Assembly: GCF_040081985.1 (NCBI RefSeq)
Contig: NZ_JBEBMH010000004.1
Location: 309,960-373,959, forward strand
Direction: 5' to 3'
Source of the DNA: Kumtagia yinganensis
GTDB lineage: Bacteria > Pseudomonadota > Alphaproteobacteria > Rhizobiales > Rhizobiaceae
DNA: 64,000 bases
Translations under genes and position numbers: made by a program
Notes under the pieces: generated by a model
Databases searched by the model: none
Told to the model about the DNA's origin: nothing
Seen by the model: the letters and a program-made list of their open reading frames with translations, nothing else
Shown: positions 34,719-43,514 of the stretch, piece by piece
Position numbering within the stretch: position 1 is the stretch's first letter
How the letters are laid out: each line of letters opens with the position of its first letter

Positions 34719-35279
34719 ATGCTGCGCAGCGCTATCCTTATCGGCATATGTATCGGGTCGTCGGCGGCCGTGCCGCTGATCTACCAGAGCAATCCCGCAG
34801 CGTTTCAGGCGCTTCTCGGGTCGCGCGCGGCTGAACCGACCACGGTTGCCGAACTGCCGCCGATCGCGACCAAGCCGATGATCGTTTCGGCCAACCCCGC
34901 ACCCAGCGGCCGCAAGGTGCAAATCACGGCCGACGACCGCGGCCACTATGTCGGCAACTTCAAGATCAACGGCCGCAAGGTCGAGGCGATGATCGATACC
35001 GGCGCCACCGCCGTCGCCTTCAACCTGTCGACGGCCCGACGGCTCGGGCTTCAGGTGAAACCTTCCGACATGAAGAACACCGTGAACACCGCCAACGGCC
35101 AGGCGCGAGCGACGATGGTCATGGTCGACCGCCTCGAGATCGGCCGCATTGCCGTGGAGAACGTACAGGCGCTGGTGCTCGAGGACCAGGCATTGAACAG
35201 CACGCTGATCGGCATGACTTTTCTCAACCGGCTGAAGAAATTCCAGGTCGACCAGGGCACGCTGCTGCTGGTTCAGTAG
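34719..35279 (+). CDS. TIGR02281-type retropepsin-like aspartic protease
   Basis: A 186-residue clan AA aspartic protease with an N-terminal membrane anchor or signal (about 1-20). The active-site motif is MIDTGATAVAFN (about 90-101), followed by the flap-like region NTANGQARATMVMVD and the second family block LIGMTFLNRLKKFQVDQGTLLL at the C-terminus. Such proteins are common in rhizobia, probably periplasmic; the substrate is unknown. Its 3' end overlaps the convergent deoA stop by 7 bp. Confidence 0.85.
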   Translation: MLRSAILIGICIGSSAAVPLIYQSNPAAFQALLGSRAAEPTTVAELPPIATKPMIVSANPAPSGRKVQITADDRGHYVGNFKINGRKVEAMIDTGATAVAFNLSTARRLGLQVKPSDMKNTVNTANGQARATMVMVDRLEIGRIAVENVQALVLEDQALNSTLIGMTFLNRLKKFQVDQGTLLLVQ

Positions 35280-36598
35280 GCGTCGCTCGCCGTGACGCGC
35301 CTCACCACCGGGTCTTTGCCGGGGGGCTTGGCCTCCCCGATCCCATAGGCGGCGGCAAGCGCGGCGGCAGCCGCTTCGGCATCGGCGACCGTGCGGGCAT
35401 GGACATGCGCCAGCGCATCGCCGGCCCGGACCTCGGCGCCGAGCGGCAGCAGCCGGGTGAAACCGACAGCGAGATCGACGCGGTCGCCCGGCCGCTTCCT
35501 GCCGCCGCCAAGACCAACCACGGCAAGCCCGATGTCGCGCGTCGCGATATGGGTGACGAAACCGGTGCGCGCAGCGGGAACAACACGCTCGACCGGGGCA
35601 TGCGGCAGGCGGTTCGCATGTTTCTCAACGAAGTCAGCCGGTCCGCCGAGATCGTGCACCATGCGGGCAAATCGTTCCGCCGCGCGGCCGCTGTTCAGCG
35701 CCTCGCGCGCCCGCTCGAGACCATCGGCGTGAGAGGAGGCGATGCCGCACGAAAGAAGCATCTCACCGCAGAGCGCCAATGTCACCTTTTCCAGGCGGGG
35801 GTCGCGGGTCCGGCCGGTCAGGAAATCGACGGCGTTGGCGACTTCCACGGCATTGCCGGCGGCAAGCGCCAGCGGTTCGTTCATGCCGGTGATCAGCGCC
35901 GAGGTCTTCAGTCCCGCGCCGTTGGCGACCTCGACCAGACTCTTGGCGAGTGCGGCCGCATCGCGGGATTTTTCCATGAAGGCGCCGTTGCCGACCTTGA
36001 CGTCCAGCACCAGCGACTGGAGGCCGGCCGCCAGTTTCTTGGAGAGGATCGAGGCGGTGATCAGCGGGATCGATTCCACCGTCGCGGTGACGTCACGGAT
36101 GGCATAGAGGCGCTTGTCGGCAGGAGCCAGCGCGGCGGTCTGGCCGATGATGGCGCAACCGGCCGAGCGCACAACCTTTCGGAACAGGTCGTTGTCCGGC
36201 TGGCTGACGTAGCCTGGGATAGCGTCCATCTTGTCCAGCGTGCCGCCGGTGTGGCCCAAACCGCGGCCGGAGATCATCGGCACATAGGCGCCGCAGGCCG
36301 CAACGATCGGCGCCAGCATCAGCGAGACATTGTCGCCGATGCCGCCGGTCGAGTGCTTGTCGGTGGAGGGTCCCGGCAGGTCCGACCAGTCGAGCACTTT
36401 TCCGGAATCGCGCATGGCGAGCGTGAGCGCCACCGCCTCCTCGCGGCGCATGCCGTTGAAGAAGACGGCCATGGCGAAGGCGGCTGCCTGGCCCTCGGAG
36501 ACGGCGCCGGAGGTGAGACCGGCAATGAAGGTGGCGATGTCTTTGGGCGGGAGTGCTCTGCCGTCGCGTTTGGCGCGGATGATTTCCTGCGGGAGCAT
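35273..36598 (-). CDS. deoA: Thymidine phosphorylase
   Basis: DeoA splits thymidine into thymine and 2-deoxyribose-1-phosphate. The 441-residue protein shows KRDGRALPPKDIATFIAGL near the start, DKHSTGGIGDNVSLMLAPI (about 84-102), GRGLGHTGGTLDKMDAIPGY (about 115-134) and the KVGNGAFM block (about 190-197). The glycine-rich phosphate site is complete. ATG 36598 is chosen; upstream in-frame sequence is repeat DNA. The neighbouring nucleoside phosphorylase and cdd lie upstream on the same strand, separated by about 180 bp of repeats. Confidence 0.95.
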   Translation of the reverse strand: MLPQEIIRAKRDGRALPPKDIATFIAGLTSGAVSEGQAAAFAMAVFFNGMRREEAVALTLAMRDSGKVLDWSDLPGPSTDKHSTGGIGDNVSLMLAPIVAACGAYVPMISGRGLGHTGGTLDKMDAIPGYVSQPDNDLFRKVVRSAGCAIIGQTAALAPADKRLYAIRDVTATVESIPLITASILSKKLAAGLQSLVLDVKVGNGAFMEKSRDAAALAKSLVEVANGAGLKTSALITGMNEPLALAAGNAVEVANAVDFLTGRTRDPRLEKVTLALCGEMLLSCGIASSHADGLERAREALNSGRAAERFARMVHDLGGPADFVEKHANRLPHAPVERVVPAARTGFVTHIATRDIGLAVVGLGGGRKRPGDRVDLAVGFTRLLPLGAEVRAGDALAHVHARTVADAEAAAAALAAAYGIGEAKPPGKDPVVRRVTASDAY

Positions 36599-36603
36599 CA
36601 GTC

Positions 36604-36665
36604 TTTCCCTCCCCTTGGAGGGGAGGGTCCGGCCGAAGGCCGGGGGTGGGGTCGCTGCGGCCAAG
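36604..36665. repeat. Palindromic intergenic element, copy 2 (inverted)
   Basis: This is the reverse orientation of the copy at 33797-33857: CCCTCCCCTTGGAGGGGAGGG hairpin, then CCGGCCGAAGGCCGG, then GTGGGGTCGCTGCGGCCAAG. It separates deoA from the nucleoside phosphorylase. Confidence 0.75.
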
Positions 36666-36715
36666 CGCTACATAAGCCGCCACGCGCAGCAAATGAGCGT
36701 CGGAGCAGGTTGAGG

Positions 36716-36771
36716 TGACCCCACCCGCCTCGCTTCGCTCGGCACCCTCCCCGCAAGGGGGAGGGAAAGGC
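36716..36771. repeat. Palindromic intergenic element, copy 3 (diverged)
   Basis: GTGACCCCACCCGCCTCGC, a TTCG-loop hairpin, then CCCTCCCCGCAAGGGGGAGG form a variant of the same two-hairpin unit, only about 50 bp from copy 2 and in the opposite orientation to it. Confidence 0.65.
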
Positions 36772-36779
36772 CGCGCTGC

Positions 36780-37577
36780 TCATATCCCCTCCTCGAACAT
36801 CTTCTTCAACACCGCAGCCAGCCTTCGGCCACCCAGCGGGGCCATGTCCTTGGTCTCCTGATGCGACAGTTCCGCCCCCGTCATGCCGGCTGCAAGATTG
36901 GTGATCACCGAACAGGCGGCGGCGCGCAGGCCGAGGAAGCGGGCGATGATGACTTCGGGCACGGTCGACATACCGACTGCGGTGGCGTCCATGATGCGCG
37001 CCATGCGGATTTCGGCCGGCGTCTCGAAGGACGGGCCGGAGAACCACATGTAGACGCCCTTGTGCAGCGGCGTGCCTGTCGCCTCGGCGGCCCTGACGAT
37101 GGCGGCGCGCAGGTCGCGGTCATAGGCTTCGGTCAGGCCGACGAAGCGCGCGTCGGTTGGCTCGCCAATCAGCGGGTTGGCGCCGGCGAAATTGATGTGG
37201 TCCTCGATCAGCATGACCGAGCCCGGCGGCATGGCTGGATCGAGCGAGCCTGCGGCATTTGTAAGGATCAAAGTGGTGACGCCGATCGCGGCGAGGATTT
37301 CCAGCGCCGGGCGCATGGCGGCTGCATTGCCGTGCTCGTAATAATGCGAGCGGCCGGCAAGCAGCAGAACTTCCGCGCCGCCGAAGCGGCCGCTGACCAG
37401 CGTGCCGGCATGGCCGGTGACACCGCTTCTGGGAAAGCCGGGCAGGTCGGCATAGGGAATGCGGATCGCGTCCTCGACCTCGTCGACAAGATCGCCCAGG
37501 CCGGAGCCGAGCACGACAGCGACCTTCGGCATGCGGCCGCCGAGCCGCTCGACCAGCGTGGCGACAGCATCGGTCAT
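36780..37577 (-). CDS. Purine-nucleoside phosphorylase (trimeric PNP-II type)
   Basis: This enzyme cleaves purine nucleosides with phosphate. The 265-residue protein has VAVVLGSGLGDLVDEVE (about 19-35), RSHYYEHGNAAAMRPALEIL (about 79-98; the phosphate-site Arg-His), LILTNAAGSLDPAMPPG (about 105-121) and the ribose/base site GPSFETPAEIRMAR. The trimeric PunA/XapA-like branch fits the motifs; a specific symbol is not assigned. ATG 37577 overlaps the cdd stop (ATGA), so cdd and this gene are co-translated. Confidence 0.93.
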   Translation of the reverse strand: MTDAVATLVERLGGRMPKVAVVLGSGLGDLVDEVEDAIRIPYADLPGFPRSGVTGHAGTLVSGRFGGAEVLLLAGRSHYYEHGNAAAMRPALEILAAIGVTTLILTNAAGSLDPAMPPGSVMLIEDHINFAGANPLIGEPTDARFVGLTEAYDRDLRAAIVRAAEATGTPLHKGVYMWFSGPSFETPAEIRMARIMDATAVGMSTVPEVIIARFLGLRAAACSVITNLAAGMTGAELSHQETKDMAPLGGRRLAAVLKKMFEEGI

Positions 37578-37963
37578 TTCAAGACCTTTCCTTCGAATCC
37601 GTAGGGCAGCATCTGACCGATGGTGACCGTCTCGACCACGCCGGCATCGTCGCAGAGATAGAGCTTTGCATCCGGGCCGGCGAACTCCGCCAACCGCTGG
37701 CGGCAGCCTCCGCACGGTGTGATGCGCGCCATGCGCTCCGCCACCACTGCGATTTCGGCAATCTCGCCGCCGCCGCCCATGATGTAATGGCCGAGCGCCG
37801 TGGTCTCGGCGCACCAGCCTTCCGGATAAGAGGCGACCTCGATATTGCAGCCGGCGAAGACACGACCGTCGGTCGTGCGGATCGCCGCTCCAACCGGGAA
37901 TTTCGAATAGGGCGCATAGGATTTCGCCATTGCCTCGCGCGCCGCGAGGAAGAGTTCACGCAT
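37574..37963 (-). CDS. cdd: Cytidine deaminase
   Basis: Cdd deaminates cytidine and deoxycytidine to uridine compounds, feeding Upp and the phosphorylases. The 129-residue protein has the homotetrameric-type signature: NIEVASYPEGWCAETTAL (about 43-60, catalytic Glu next to a zinc Cys) and TPCGGCRQRLAEF (about 85-97, PCxxC zinc ligands), after KSYAPYSKFPVGAAI. ATG 37963 is chosen, because upstream in-frame codons are not family-like. Coupled to the downstream phosphorylase gene. Confidence 0.94.
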   Translation of the reverse strand: MRELFLAAREAMAKSYAPYSKFPVGAAIRTTDGRVFAGCNIEVASYPEGWCAETTALGHYIMGGGGEIAEIAVVAERMARITPCGGCRQRLAEFAGPDAKLYLCDDAGVVETVTIGQMLPYGFEGKVLK

Positions 37964-38016
37964 CGTCGACCATCCAGCCTGTTTACCGAGGGCACGCAAG
38001 AGGCGCGGCGGTCCGT

Positions 38017-38280
38017 CTATTCGTCGGTCGCGGCCGCGCAGAGTTGCGTGTCCACCTTCCAACTCGCCCTGGGCGACTGCTTGTCGTCCAGAACGCAGAC
38101 CTGGACGTGGCCGTCGGCCGAACACATGTCAGCCCCCAGCGAATAGAGATTGCTCTCATAAACGCAGTAGTACTTCATGTAGTCCTTCTCGAAATCGACG
38201 GACACATTGACGGTCGTGTCGGCGAGGGTCGCGGCCGGCGCCAGGGATAGGGCGGCGGCCAACAGAAAACGTCTCATCAT
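38017..38280 (-). CDS. Small secreted protein with four cysteines
   Basis: The 87-residue protein has a signal peptide (MMRRFLLAAALSLAPAATLA, cut after about residue 20) and a short mature domain with four cysteines (YYCVYES, ADMCSAD, VQVCVLD, TQLCAAA), possibly two disulfides. A good AGGAGGAAG precedes ATG 38280 (ATG 38277 equally possible). It sits between cdd and the ABC permease gene on the same strand. I do not recognise a family. Confidence 0.7.
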   Translation of the reverse strand: MMRRFLLAAALSLAPAATLADTTVNVSVDFEKDYMKYYCVYESNLYSLGADMCSADGHVQVCVLDDKQSPRASWKVDTQLCAAATDE

Positions 38281-38304
38281 CTTCCTCCTGCGGTGCTGAA
38301 CATC

Positions 38305-39423
38305 TCACCGCTCCTTGACATAGGGCACGCCACCGGCGCGCGGCGGGATCGCCTTACCAATGAAACCCGCAAGCAGGATGACGGTGAGCATGAAAGGCAG
38401 CGCGTTGATCAGTTGCACCGGCACCCGAACCGGCGGCGGCCCGTAGGGCTGGAGAACGATCGCCAAAAAGTAAGCGACGATGCCGGCAACAAGCGACCCT
38501 ACGATCACCGGGAGCGTGTTGAGCTTGGCATAACCCAGCAGCACCAGCGCGCTGACCAGGATGACGAGCGGCGGCAGCCAGGTGACGATGCCGACCGGAC
38601 TGCCCTGGATACGAATCGAGGCCGCATCGAGGAAACCGAACAGAAGGCAGGCGAACATGGCGGGCACCGGTTTCCATTTCGCGAAGATCAGGGCGGCGAG
38701 CGCGATATAACCCTTGCCGGCGGTCATGTCCTTCACGAAGCCGGCGTTCTGGGCGACCGACAGATAGGCACCGGCCATGCCGGTCAGCGCTCCGGTGATG
38801 ATGACCGCCCGATAGCGCAGCCATGTCACCGAAATGCCCGCCGTATCGACTGCAGCCGGATTTTCGCCGACGGCGCGCAGGCGCAGGCCGAAACGAGTAC
38901 GAAACAGCACCCACCAGGTCAGCGGCACCATCAGGAAGGCGATGTAGACCAGGATGGAATGACCGGAGATCAGTTCCGAATAGATCGGCCCGAGGATCGG
39001 CACGCCGCGCACCGCCTCCGCCCCCGGCAGGGTGATCTCACCGAAGCGGGCTGCGCCAGCCAGCGAGGGCGTTCGGCCGCCCTGCTGGAACCAGGCCTGG
39101 CCGAGAATGATGGTCGATCCGGCGACAATGAAGTTGATGGCGACGCCCGAGACGATCTGGTTGCCGCGGTGCGTGATCGAGGCAAAACCATGGACGAGAC
39201 CGAGCGCGATCGAGGCCAGGATGGCGACGATCAGCCCAACCCAGGCCGAGCCGGAAACGGCGGCGGCCGAGGCGCCGGCGAAAGCGCCGGCCAGCATCTT
39301 GCCCTCGAGGCCGATGTCGAAGATGCCGGCGCGCTCCGAATAGAGGCCGGCGAGACAGGCAAGCAGCAGCGGCGCCGACACACGCAGCGTGGCGTCACAG
39401 AGCTGGATGATGGTGTCGAACAT
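38305..39423 (-). CDS. BMP-type nucleoside ABC transporter permease (NupQ-like)
   Basis: A 372-residue inner-membrane permease of the basic-membrane-protein/nucleoside ABC family (BPD_transp_2). About eight to ten hydrophobic segments are seen; marker sequences are SERAGIFDIGLEGKMLAGAF (about 28-47) and TAGKGYIALAALIFAKWKP (about 233-251, the coupling-helix region). It overlaps the end of the other permease (ATG 39423 within its stop). With the ATPase and second permease it forms a three-gene operon for nucleoside import next to nucleoside-degrading genes. Confidence 0.93.
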   Translation of the reverse strand: MFDTIIQLCDATLRVSAPLLLACLAGLYSERAGIFDIGLEGKMLAGAFAGASAAAVSGSAWVGLIVAILASIALGLVHGFASITHRGNQIVSGVAINFIVAGSTIILGQAWFQQGGRTPSLAGAARFGEITLPGAEAVRGVPILGPIYSELISGHSILVYIAFLMVPLTWWVLFRTRFGLRLRAVGENPAAVDTAGISVTWLRYRAVIITGALTGMAGAYLSVAQNAGFVKDMTAGKGYIALAALIFAKWKPVPAMFACLLFGFLDAASIRIQGSPVGIVTWLPPLVILVSALVLLGYAKLNTLPVIVGSLVAGIVAYFLAIVLQPYGPPPVRVPVQLINALPFMLTVILLAGFIGKAIPPRAGGVPYVKER

Positions 39424-40562
39424 CAGGCGCCCTCCCCTTTCGCGGCGGGCACGCCCATGCTGCGCGGACTGAGCGAGGCGAAGATGGTCTGTACCGTCGG
39501 CCGGAACATGTGCTCCAGCGCGCCGGCAAACAGGATGACCAGGCCCATCATGATGATGATCATGTCGCGCGAAACGTTGGGCATCTCGAAGGCGAGTTCC
39601 GCCCCGCCCTGATAGAGCGCGCCGAACAGCACCGCAGCGGCGATAATGCCGACCGGATGCGAGCGGCCCATGAGCGCCACCGCGATGCCGACGAAACCGG
39701 CGCCGGCGACGAACTCAAGCTGCATGCGGTGCTGGTCGCCCATGATCGGGTTCAGCGCCATCATGCCGGCCAGCCCGCCGGAGATCAGCATGGCGACGAT
39801 GGTGATGCGTGCCTCGCCGATGCCGGCATAACGCGCCGCCTTGTGGCTGAAGCCGAAGGTGCGCATCTCGTAGCCGAGCTTCGTCCGCCAGATCAGCACC
39901 CAGACCAGCCAGGCCATCAGCAGCGCGAGCAGGAAGGAGATGTTGAGCGGCGCCGAGCGCACCGACAGGCCGAAAAACTCCAGCAGCCAGCCGAGTTTCG
40001 GCAGTTGCGCGCCTTCGAGGAAATCGCGCGTCTGCGGCGCCATGGAACTCGCCGGCTTGAAGACGTTGACCAGCAGGTAAACCATCGCGCTGGAGGCGAT
40101 GTAGTTGAACATGATGGTGGTGATGACGATGTGGGAGCCGCGCCGTGCCTGCAGATAGGCGGGGATGAAGGCCCATGCGGCGCCGACGAGGGCCGAGGCG
40201 ACGATGGCCAGCGGGAAGGTCAGCCACCAGGGCAGAATAGAATCGAAGGCAAGGCAGACGACAGCGACGCCGATGCCGGCGATATAGGCCTGTCCCTCGC
40301 CGCCAATGTTGAACAGGCCGGCATGGAAGGCGACCGCCACTGCAAGCCCGGTGAAGATGAAGGTGGTGGCGTAATAGAGCGTGTAGGCGAGGTTCTGGCC
40401 GGAGCCGAAAGCGCCTTCGACCAGCACGACCGCGGCCTTCAGCGGATTCTCGCCGACCAGAAGCACGACGATGCCGGCAACAAAGAAGGCGACGAGCAAG
40501 TTTATCAGCGGGATCAGGCCGTAGTCAGCCCAGCGCGGGAGCCTTGCGAAGGGGGTGCTCAT
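39423..40562 (-). CDS. BMP-type nucleoside ABC transporter permease (NupP-like)
   Basis: The 379-residue second permease has about nine hydrophobic segments and the marker HAGLFNIGGEGQAYIAGIGVA (around 80-100), followed by RTFGFSHKAARYAGI and GLAGMMALNPIMGDQH. The GEGQ motif is the counterpart of GLEGK in the partner permease. Its start overlaps the end of the ATPase gene by 4 bp and its stop overlaps the following permease start. Confidence 0.93.
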   Translation of the reverse strand: MSTPFARLPRWADYGLIPLINLLVAFFVAGIVVLLVGENPLKAAVVLVEGAFGSGQNLAYTLYYATTFIFTGLAVAVAFHAGLFNIGGEGQAYIAGIGVAVVCLAFDSILPWWLTFPLAIVASALVGAAWAFIPAYLQARRGSHIVITTIMFNYIASSAMVYLLVNVFKPASSMAPQTRDFLEGAQLPKLGWLLEFFGLSVRSAPLNISFLLALLMAWLVWVLIWRTKLGYEMRTFGFSHKAARYAGIGEARITIVAMLISGGLAGMMALNPIMGDQHRMQLEFVAGAGFVGIAVALMGRSHPVGIIAAAVLFGALYQGGAELAFEMPNVSRDMIIIMMGLVILFAGALEHMFRPTVQTIFASLSPRSMGVPAAKGEGA

Positions 40563-42091
40563 TCAGCCGCCTCCTGACGCTCGACGCCAGCCATCAGCAG
40601 GCCGAGTTCGCCTTCGCTCGCCTCCGGTCCGCGCTCGCCGACGACGCGGCCGGCGAACATCACCAGAATGCGGTCGGACAGCGAGCGGATTTCGTCCAGC
40701 TCGACCGACACCAGCAGCACCGCCTTGCCGGCGTCGCGCATGGCGATCAGCCGCTTGTGGATGAATTCGATGGCGCCGACGTCGACGCCGCGCGTCGGCT
40801 GGCCGACGATCAACACGCCGGGGTCCTGCTCGATCTCGCGCGCCAAAACGATCTTCTGCTGGTTGCCGCCGGAGAAATTCGCGGTCTTCAGCCGATCGTT
40901 GGCCGGGCGGATATCGTATTTCTCGATCTTTTCGCGCGCATCCGCATGGATGGCCTCGATGTTCAGGAACGGCCCGCGCAGATATTGCGGCTTGTCGTGA
41001 TAGCCAAGGATGGAATTCTCCGCCTCTTCGAAGGCGAGCACCAAGCCGACATGGTGGCGATCCTCCGGCACATGCGCCAGGCCGCGATCGCGCAGCTCGC
41101 CAGGGTCGGCATGGCCGGTCACATCGATCGGCTTGCCGTCGAGCAGCACGGTGCCGGCCTCAGCCTTGCGGATGCCGGAGATCGCCTCGATCAATTCGGA
41201 CTGGCCGTTGCCGGCCACGCCGGCGATGCCGACGATCTCGCCGGCGCGCACGTCGAGCGAGACGCCGTCGACCATGACGACGCCGCGCGAATCCCTGACG
41301 ACGAGATCCCTGACCGAGAGTTTTACGCCGGCAGGTTTCGGCTCGCCCTTCTCGACGCGCAGCAGCACGCGGCGGCCGACCATGAGCTCGGCCAGTTCCT
41401 CGACCGTCGTCTCCGACGTCTTGCGGGTGGCGACCATCGTGCCCTGCCGCATCACGGAGACCGTGTCGGTGATGGCCATGATCTCACGCAGCTTGTGGGT
41501 GATCAGCACCACCGTCTTGCCCTCGTCCTTCAGCATTTTCAGGATGCGGAAGAGGTGGTCGGCCTCGGCCGGCGTCAAGACGCCTGTCGGCTCGTCGAGG
41601 ATAAGGATATCGCAGCCGCGGAACAGCGCTTTCAAGATTTCCACGCGCTGCTGCAGGCCGACCGGAAGCTCCTCGATGATGGCGTCGGGATCGACCTCCA
41701 GCCCGTATTCGCGCTCCAGCCGCTGCAGCTCCGCACGCGCCTTTGAGATCGAGGCGTTGAGCAGCGGCTCGCCCTCGGCGCCGAGGATGACGTTTTCGAT
41801 GACGGTGAAGTTCTGGACCAGCATGAAGTGCTGATGCACCATGCCGATGCCGGCGGCGATGGCGTCGTTGGGCGTGTGGATCAAGGTCGCCTTGCCGCCG
41901 ACATGCACCTCGCCGCTGTCTGCCTGGTAGAAACCGTAGAGGATGGACATCAGCGTCGACTTGCCGGCACCGTTCTCGCCGATGATGCCATGGATGGTGC
42001 CGCGCTCGACCTCGAGATTGATGTCGCGGTTTGCGCGCACGGCGCCGAAACTCTTGTTGATGCCGATGAGCTGGATCGCGGCTTGCGCCAT
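40559..42091 (-). CDS. BMP-type nucleoside ABC transporter ATPase (tandem-domain, RbsA-like)
   Basis: A 510-residue duplicated ATPase. The first domain has Walker A GENGAGKST (about 38-46), an unusual signature LPVGLQQRVEILKAL (about 143-157) and Walker B DILILDEPTGVLTP. The second half has a degenerate Walker A-like GVAGNGQSELIEA (about 289-301), a canonical LSGGQ-type FSGGNQQKIVLAREI (about 399-413) and GVLIVGQPTRGVD. This asymmetry is normal for the monosaccharide/nucleoside ATPase group. It is the first gene of the permease operon. Confidence 0.95.
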   Translation of the reverse strand: MAQAAIQLIGINKSFGAVRANRDINLEVERGTIHGIIGENGAGKSTLMSILYGFYQADSGEVHVGGKATLIHTPNDAIAAGIGMVHQHFMLVQNFTVIENVILGAEGEPLLNASISKARAELQRLEREYGLEVDPDAIIEELPVGLQQRVEILKALFRGCDILILDEPTGVLTPAEADHLFRILKMLKDEGKTVVLITHKLREIMAITDTVSVMRQGTMVATRKTSETTVEELAELMVGRRVLLRVEKGEPKPAGVKLSVRDLVVRDSRGVVMVDGVSLDVRAGEIVGIAGVAGNGQSELIEAISGIRKAEAGTVLLDGKPIDVTGHADPGELRDRGLAHVPEDRHHVGLVLAFEEAENSILGYHDKPQYLRGPFLNIEAIHADAREKIEKYDIRPANDRLKTANFSGGNQQKIVLAREIEQDPGVLIVGQPTRGVDVGAIEFIHKRLIAMRDAGKAVLLVSVELDEIRSLSDRILVMFAGRVVGERGPEASEGELGLLMAGVERQEAAE

Positions 42092-42285
42092 GCAACTTGT
42101 CCCACTCTTATTTTTATCGTTTGGTCAAAACCGCTAGCACGCAGGCCGTCCCCTGCCAATCGTCACGGCTTGGCTACTCTCGACAAATCCACCGGTGCTT
42201 GTCAATTTCGATCGCGGATGCGAAGGGCTCGGCTGCGGCCCTCCTACGGTCGAACCTTCTCACGGATGGCGCACAGGAGCATTTC

Positions 42286-42495
42286 ATGGTCATGCCCGCC
42301 GACCGCCTGACGACGCTGGAAATCCGCGCCGCCGAGCAGGAAAAGACGATCGAGGAACTTTCGGGACAGATCGCCGAGCAGTGGAAAGTGATCGACCGGA
42401 TGCAGAAGAAGTTCGACGCGCTGACGGAGAGGTTCCTGACGCTGGAGGAACAGGCGCAGCCCGAGATTCCGGTGACCAAGCCACCGCACTGGTGA
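42286..42495 (+). CDS. slyX: SlyX family protein
   Basis: A 69-residue coiled-coil protein with family sequence TTLEIRAAEQEKTIEELSG (about 10-28), KVIDRMQKKFDALTERFL and the conserved C-terminal tail PPHW. Function is unknown in all bacteria. ATG 42286 (ATG 42292 also possible) follows an AGGAG. It is divergent from the ABC importer ATPase. Confidence 0.85.
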   Translation: MVMPADRLTTLEIRAAEQEKTIEELSGQIAEQWKVIDRMQKKFDALTERFLTLEEQAQPEIPVTKPPHW

Positions 42496-42594
42496 ATCGT
42501 ACCGGACACCGCCTCAGCCATATTGCGGAATTTCGAAACCGTAGTCTGTACAGTAAAATCGGTTCGCGGCATTGTCCGCGCCGGGGACATCTTC

Positions 42595-42984
42595 ATGAGC
42601 GACGCCGACCGACTTGCCCGGGCGGGCGACTATGTGTTCGGGCGCATGGACGACGACGAGCGCGAGCGCGCCGAGCGCGATCTCGAGCGCGACGCGTCGT
42701 TCCGCGAGGCTGTCGTCGAATTGGCCGAGCGCGTGCGGCTGTCCAAAAGCCACGCCGAGCCGCAAACATGGGACGCCGTTTCGGCCGCGCTGAAAGCACT
42801 GCCGCAAATGCAGCCTCGTTATGGCGAGCCAAAGCTGCCCGAAGCTGTCAAATCGCCGACGACCCTGGCTGCGCCGGCCTTGCTCGACGGCAAAGACAGG
42901 CGGGATGCGCTGCACATCGGTCTCATCCTGGCCGGCCTGGCCGCGGCCTTCGCTCTCGGCTATGTCGTCGGCATCAGCCGCTGA
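42595..42984 (+). CDS. Anti-sigma-factor-like single-pass membrane protein
   Basis: The 129-residue protein begins ARAGDYVFGRMDDDERERAERDLERD (about 7-32), resembling the helical N-terminal domain of RskA/FecR-type anti-sigma factors (AxxYxLGxLxxxExxxxExxL) but without a zinc HxxxCxxC motif. A C-terminal membrane helix follows (about 103-125, IGLILAGLAAAFALGYVVG). No ECF sigma factor gene lies beside it, so the assignment is by resemblance. It lies 100 bp downstream of slyX on the same strand. Confidence 0.65.
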   Translation: MSDADRLARAGDYVFGRMDDDERERAERDLERDASFREAVVELAERVRLSKSHAEPQTWDAVSAALKALPQMQPRYGEPKLPEAVKSPTTLAAPALLDGKDRRDALHIGLILAGLAAAFALGYVVGISR

Positions 42985-43000
42985 CACTCGCTCCGGCGCC

Positions 43001-43357
43001 TCAATCCTTCGCCGGTTCCCACAATTCGATCGGATTGCCCTCCGGATCGTGAATGCGGCAGAAGCGGCCGACTTCCGAATCCCATTCCGCCCGCGTCTCG
43101 ACGGCGATGCCCGCGACTTTGAGATCGGCCATCATCGCGTCGAGATCATCGACGCGGAAATTGATCAGCCACTGTTTTTCGCGGCTGAAATAGTCCGTGT
43201 CTTCGGCGAACGGCGAAAACACCGTGTCGCCGGCCCGCTGGGTCCAGACCGTCTTGGCAATGTCGTCGATGCCCAGATGGGTCTCGTACCAGGCCGCCAG
43301 CGCCCTTGGGTCGCGCGCCCGGAAGAAGAACCCGCCTATGCCGTTGATTCTCGCCAT
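43001..43357 (-). CDS. VOC family protein (glyoxalase/bleomycin-resistance fold)
   Basis: A 118-residue vicinal-oxygen-chelate protein with paired beta-alpha-beta-beta-beta units: GIGGFFFRARDPRALAAWYETHLGI (about 6-30) and NFRVDDLDAMMADLKVAGI (about 66-84), ending RIHDPEGNPIELWEP (about 101-115), whose Glu is the usual metal ligand. Activity cannot be predicted. It is convergent with the preceding anti-sigma-like gene and divergent from the aminotransferase. Confidence 0.88.
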   Translation of the reverse strand: MARINGIGGFFFRARDPRALAAWYETHLGIDDIAKTVWTQRAGDTVFSPFAEDTDYFSREKQWLINFRVDDLDAMMADLKVAGIAVETRAEWDSEVGRFCRIHDPEGNPIELWEPAKD

Positions 43358-43514
43358 ATACCGCCTCCCGCGATGCAGCCGACAGGCTCGCAGGAAAGCC
43401 CGAGACGGGCAAGCGCTGGCAAGGCCCTTCGCCGGCTTCGTTCAAAGGCCTGTCACGGACGCCCAATAGTAACCGCCCCATTCGACCACATCCGCCAGCA
43501 CAGGGAGATTCGGG

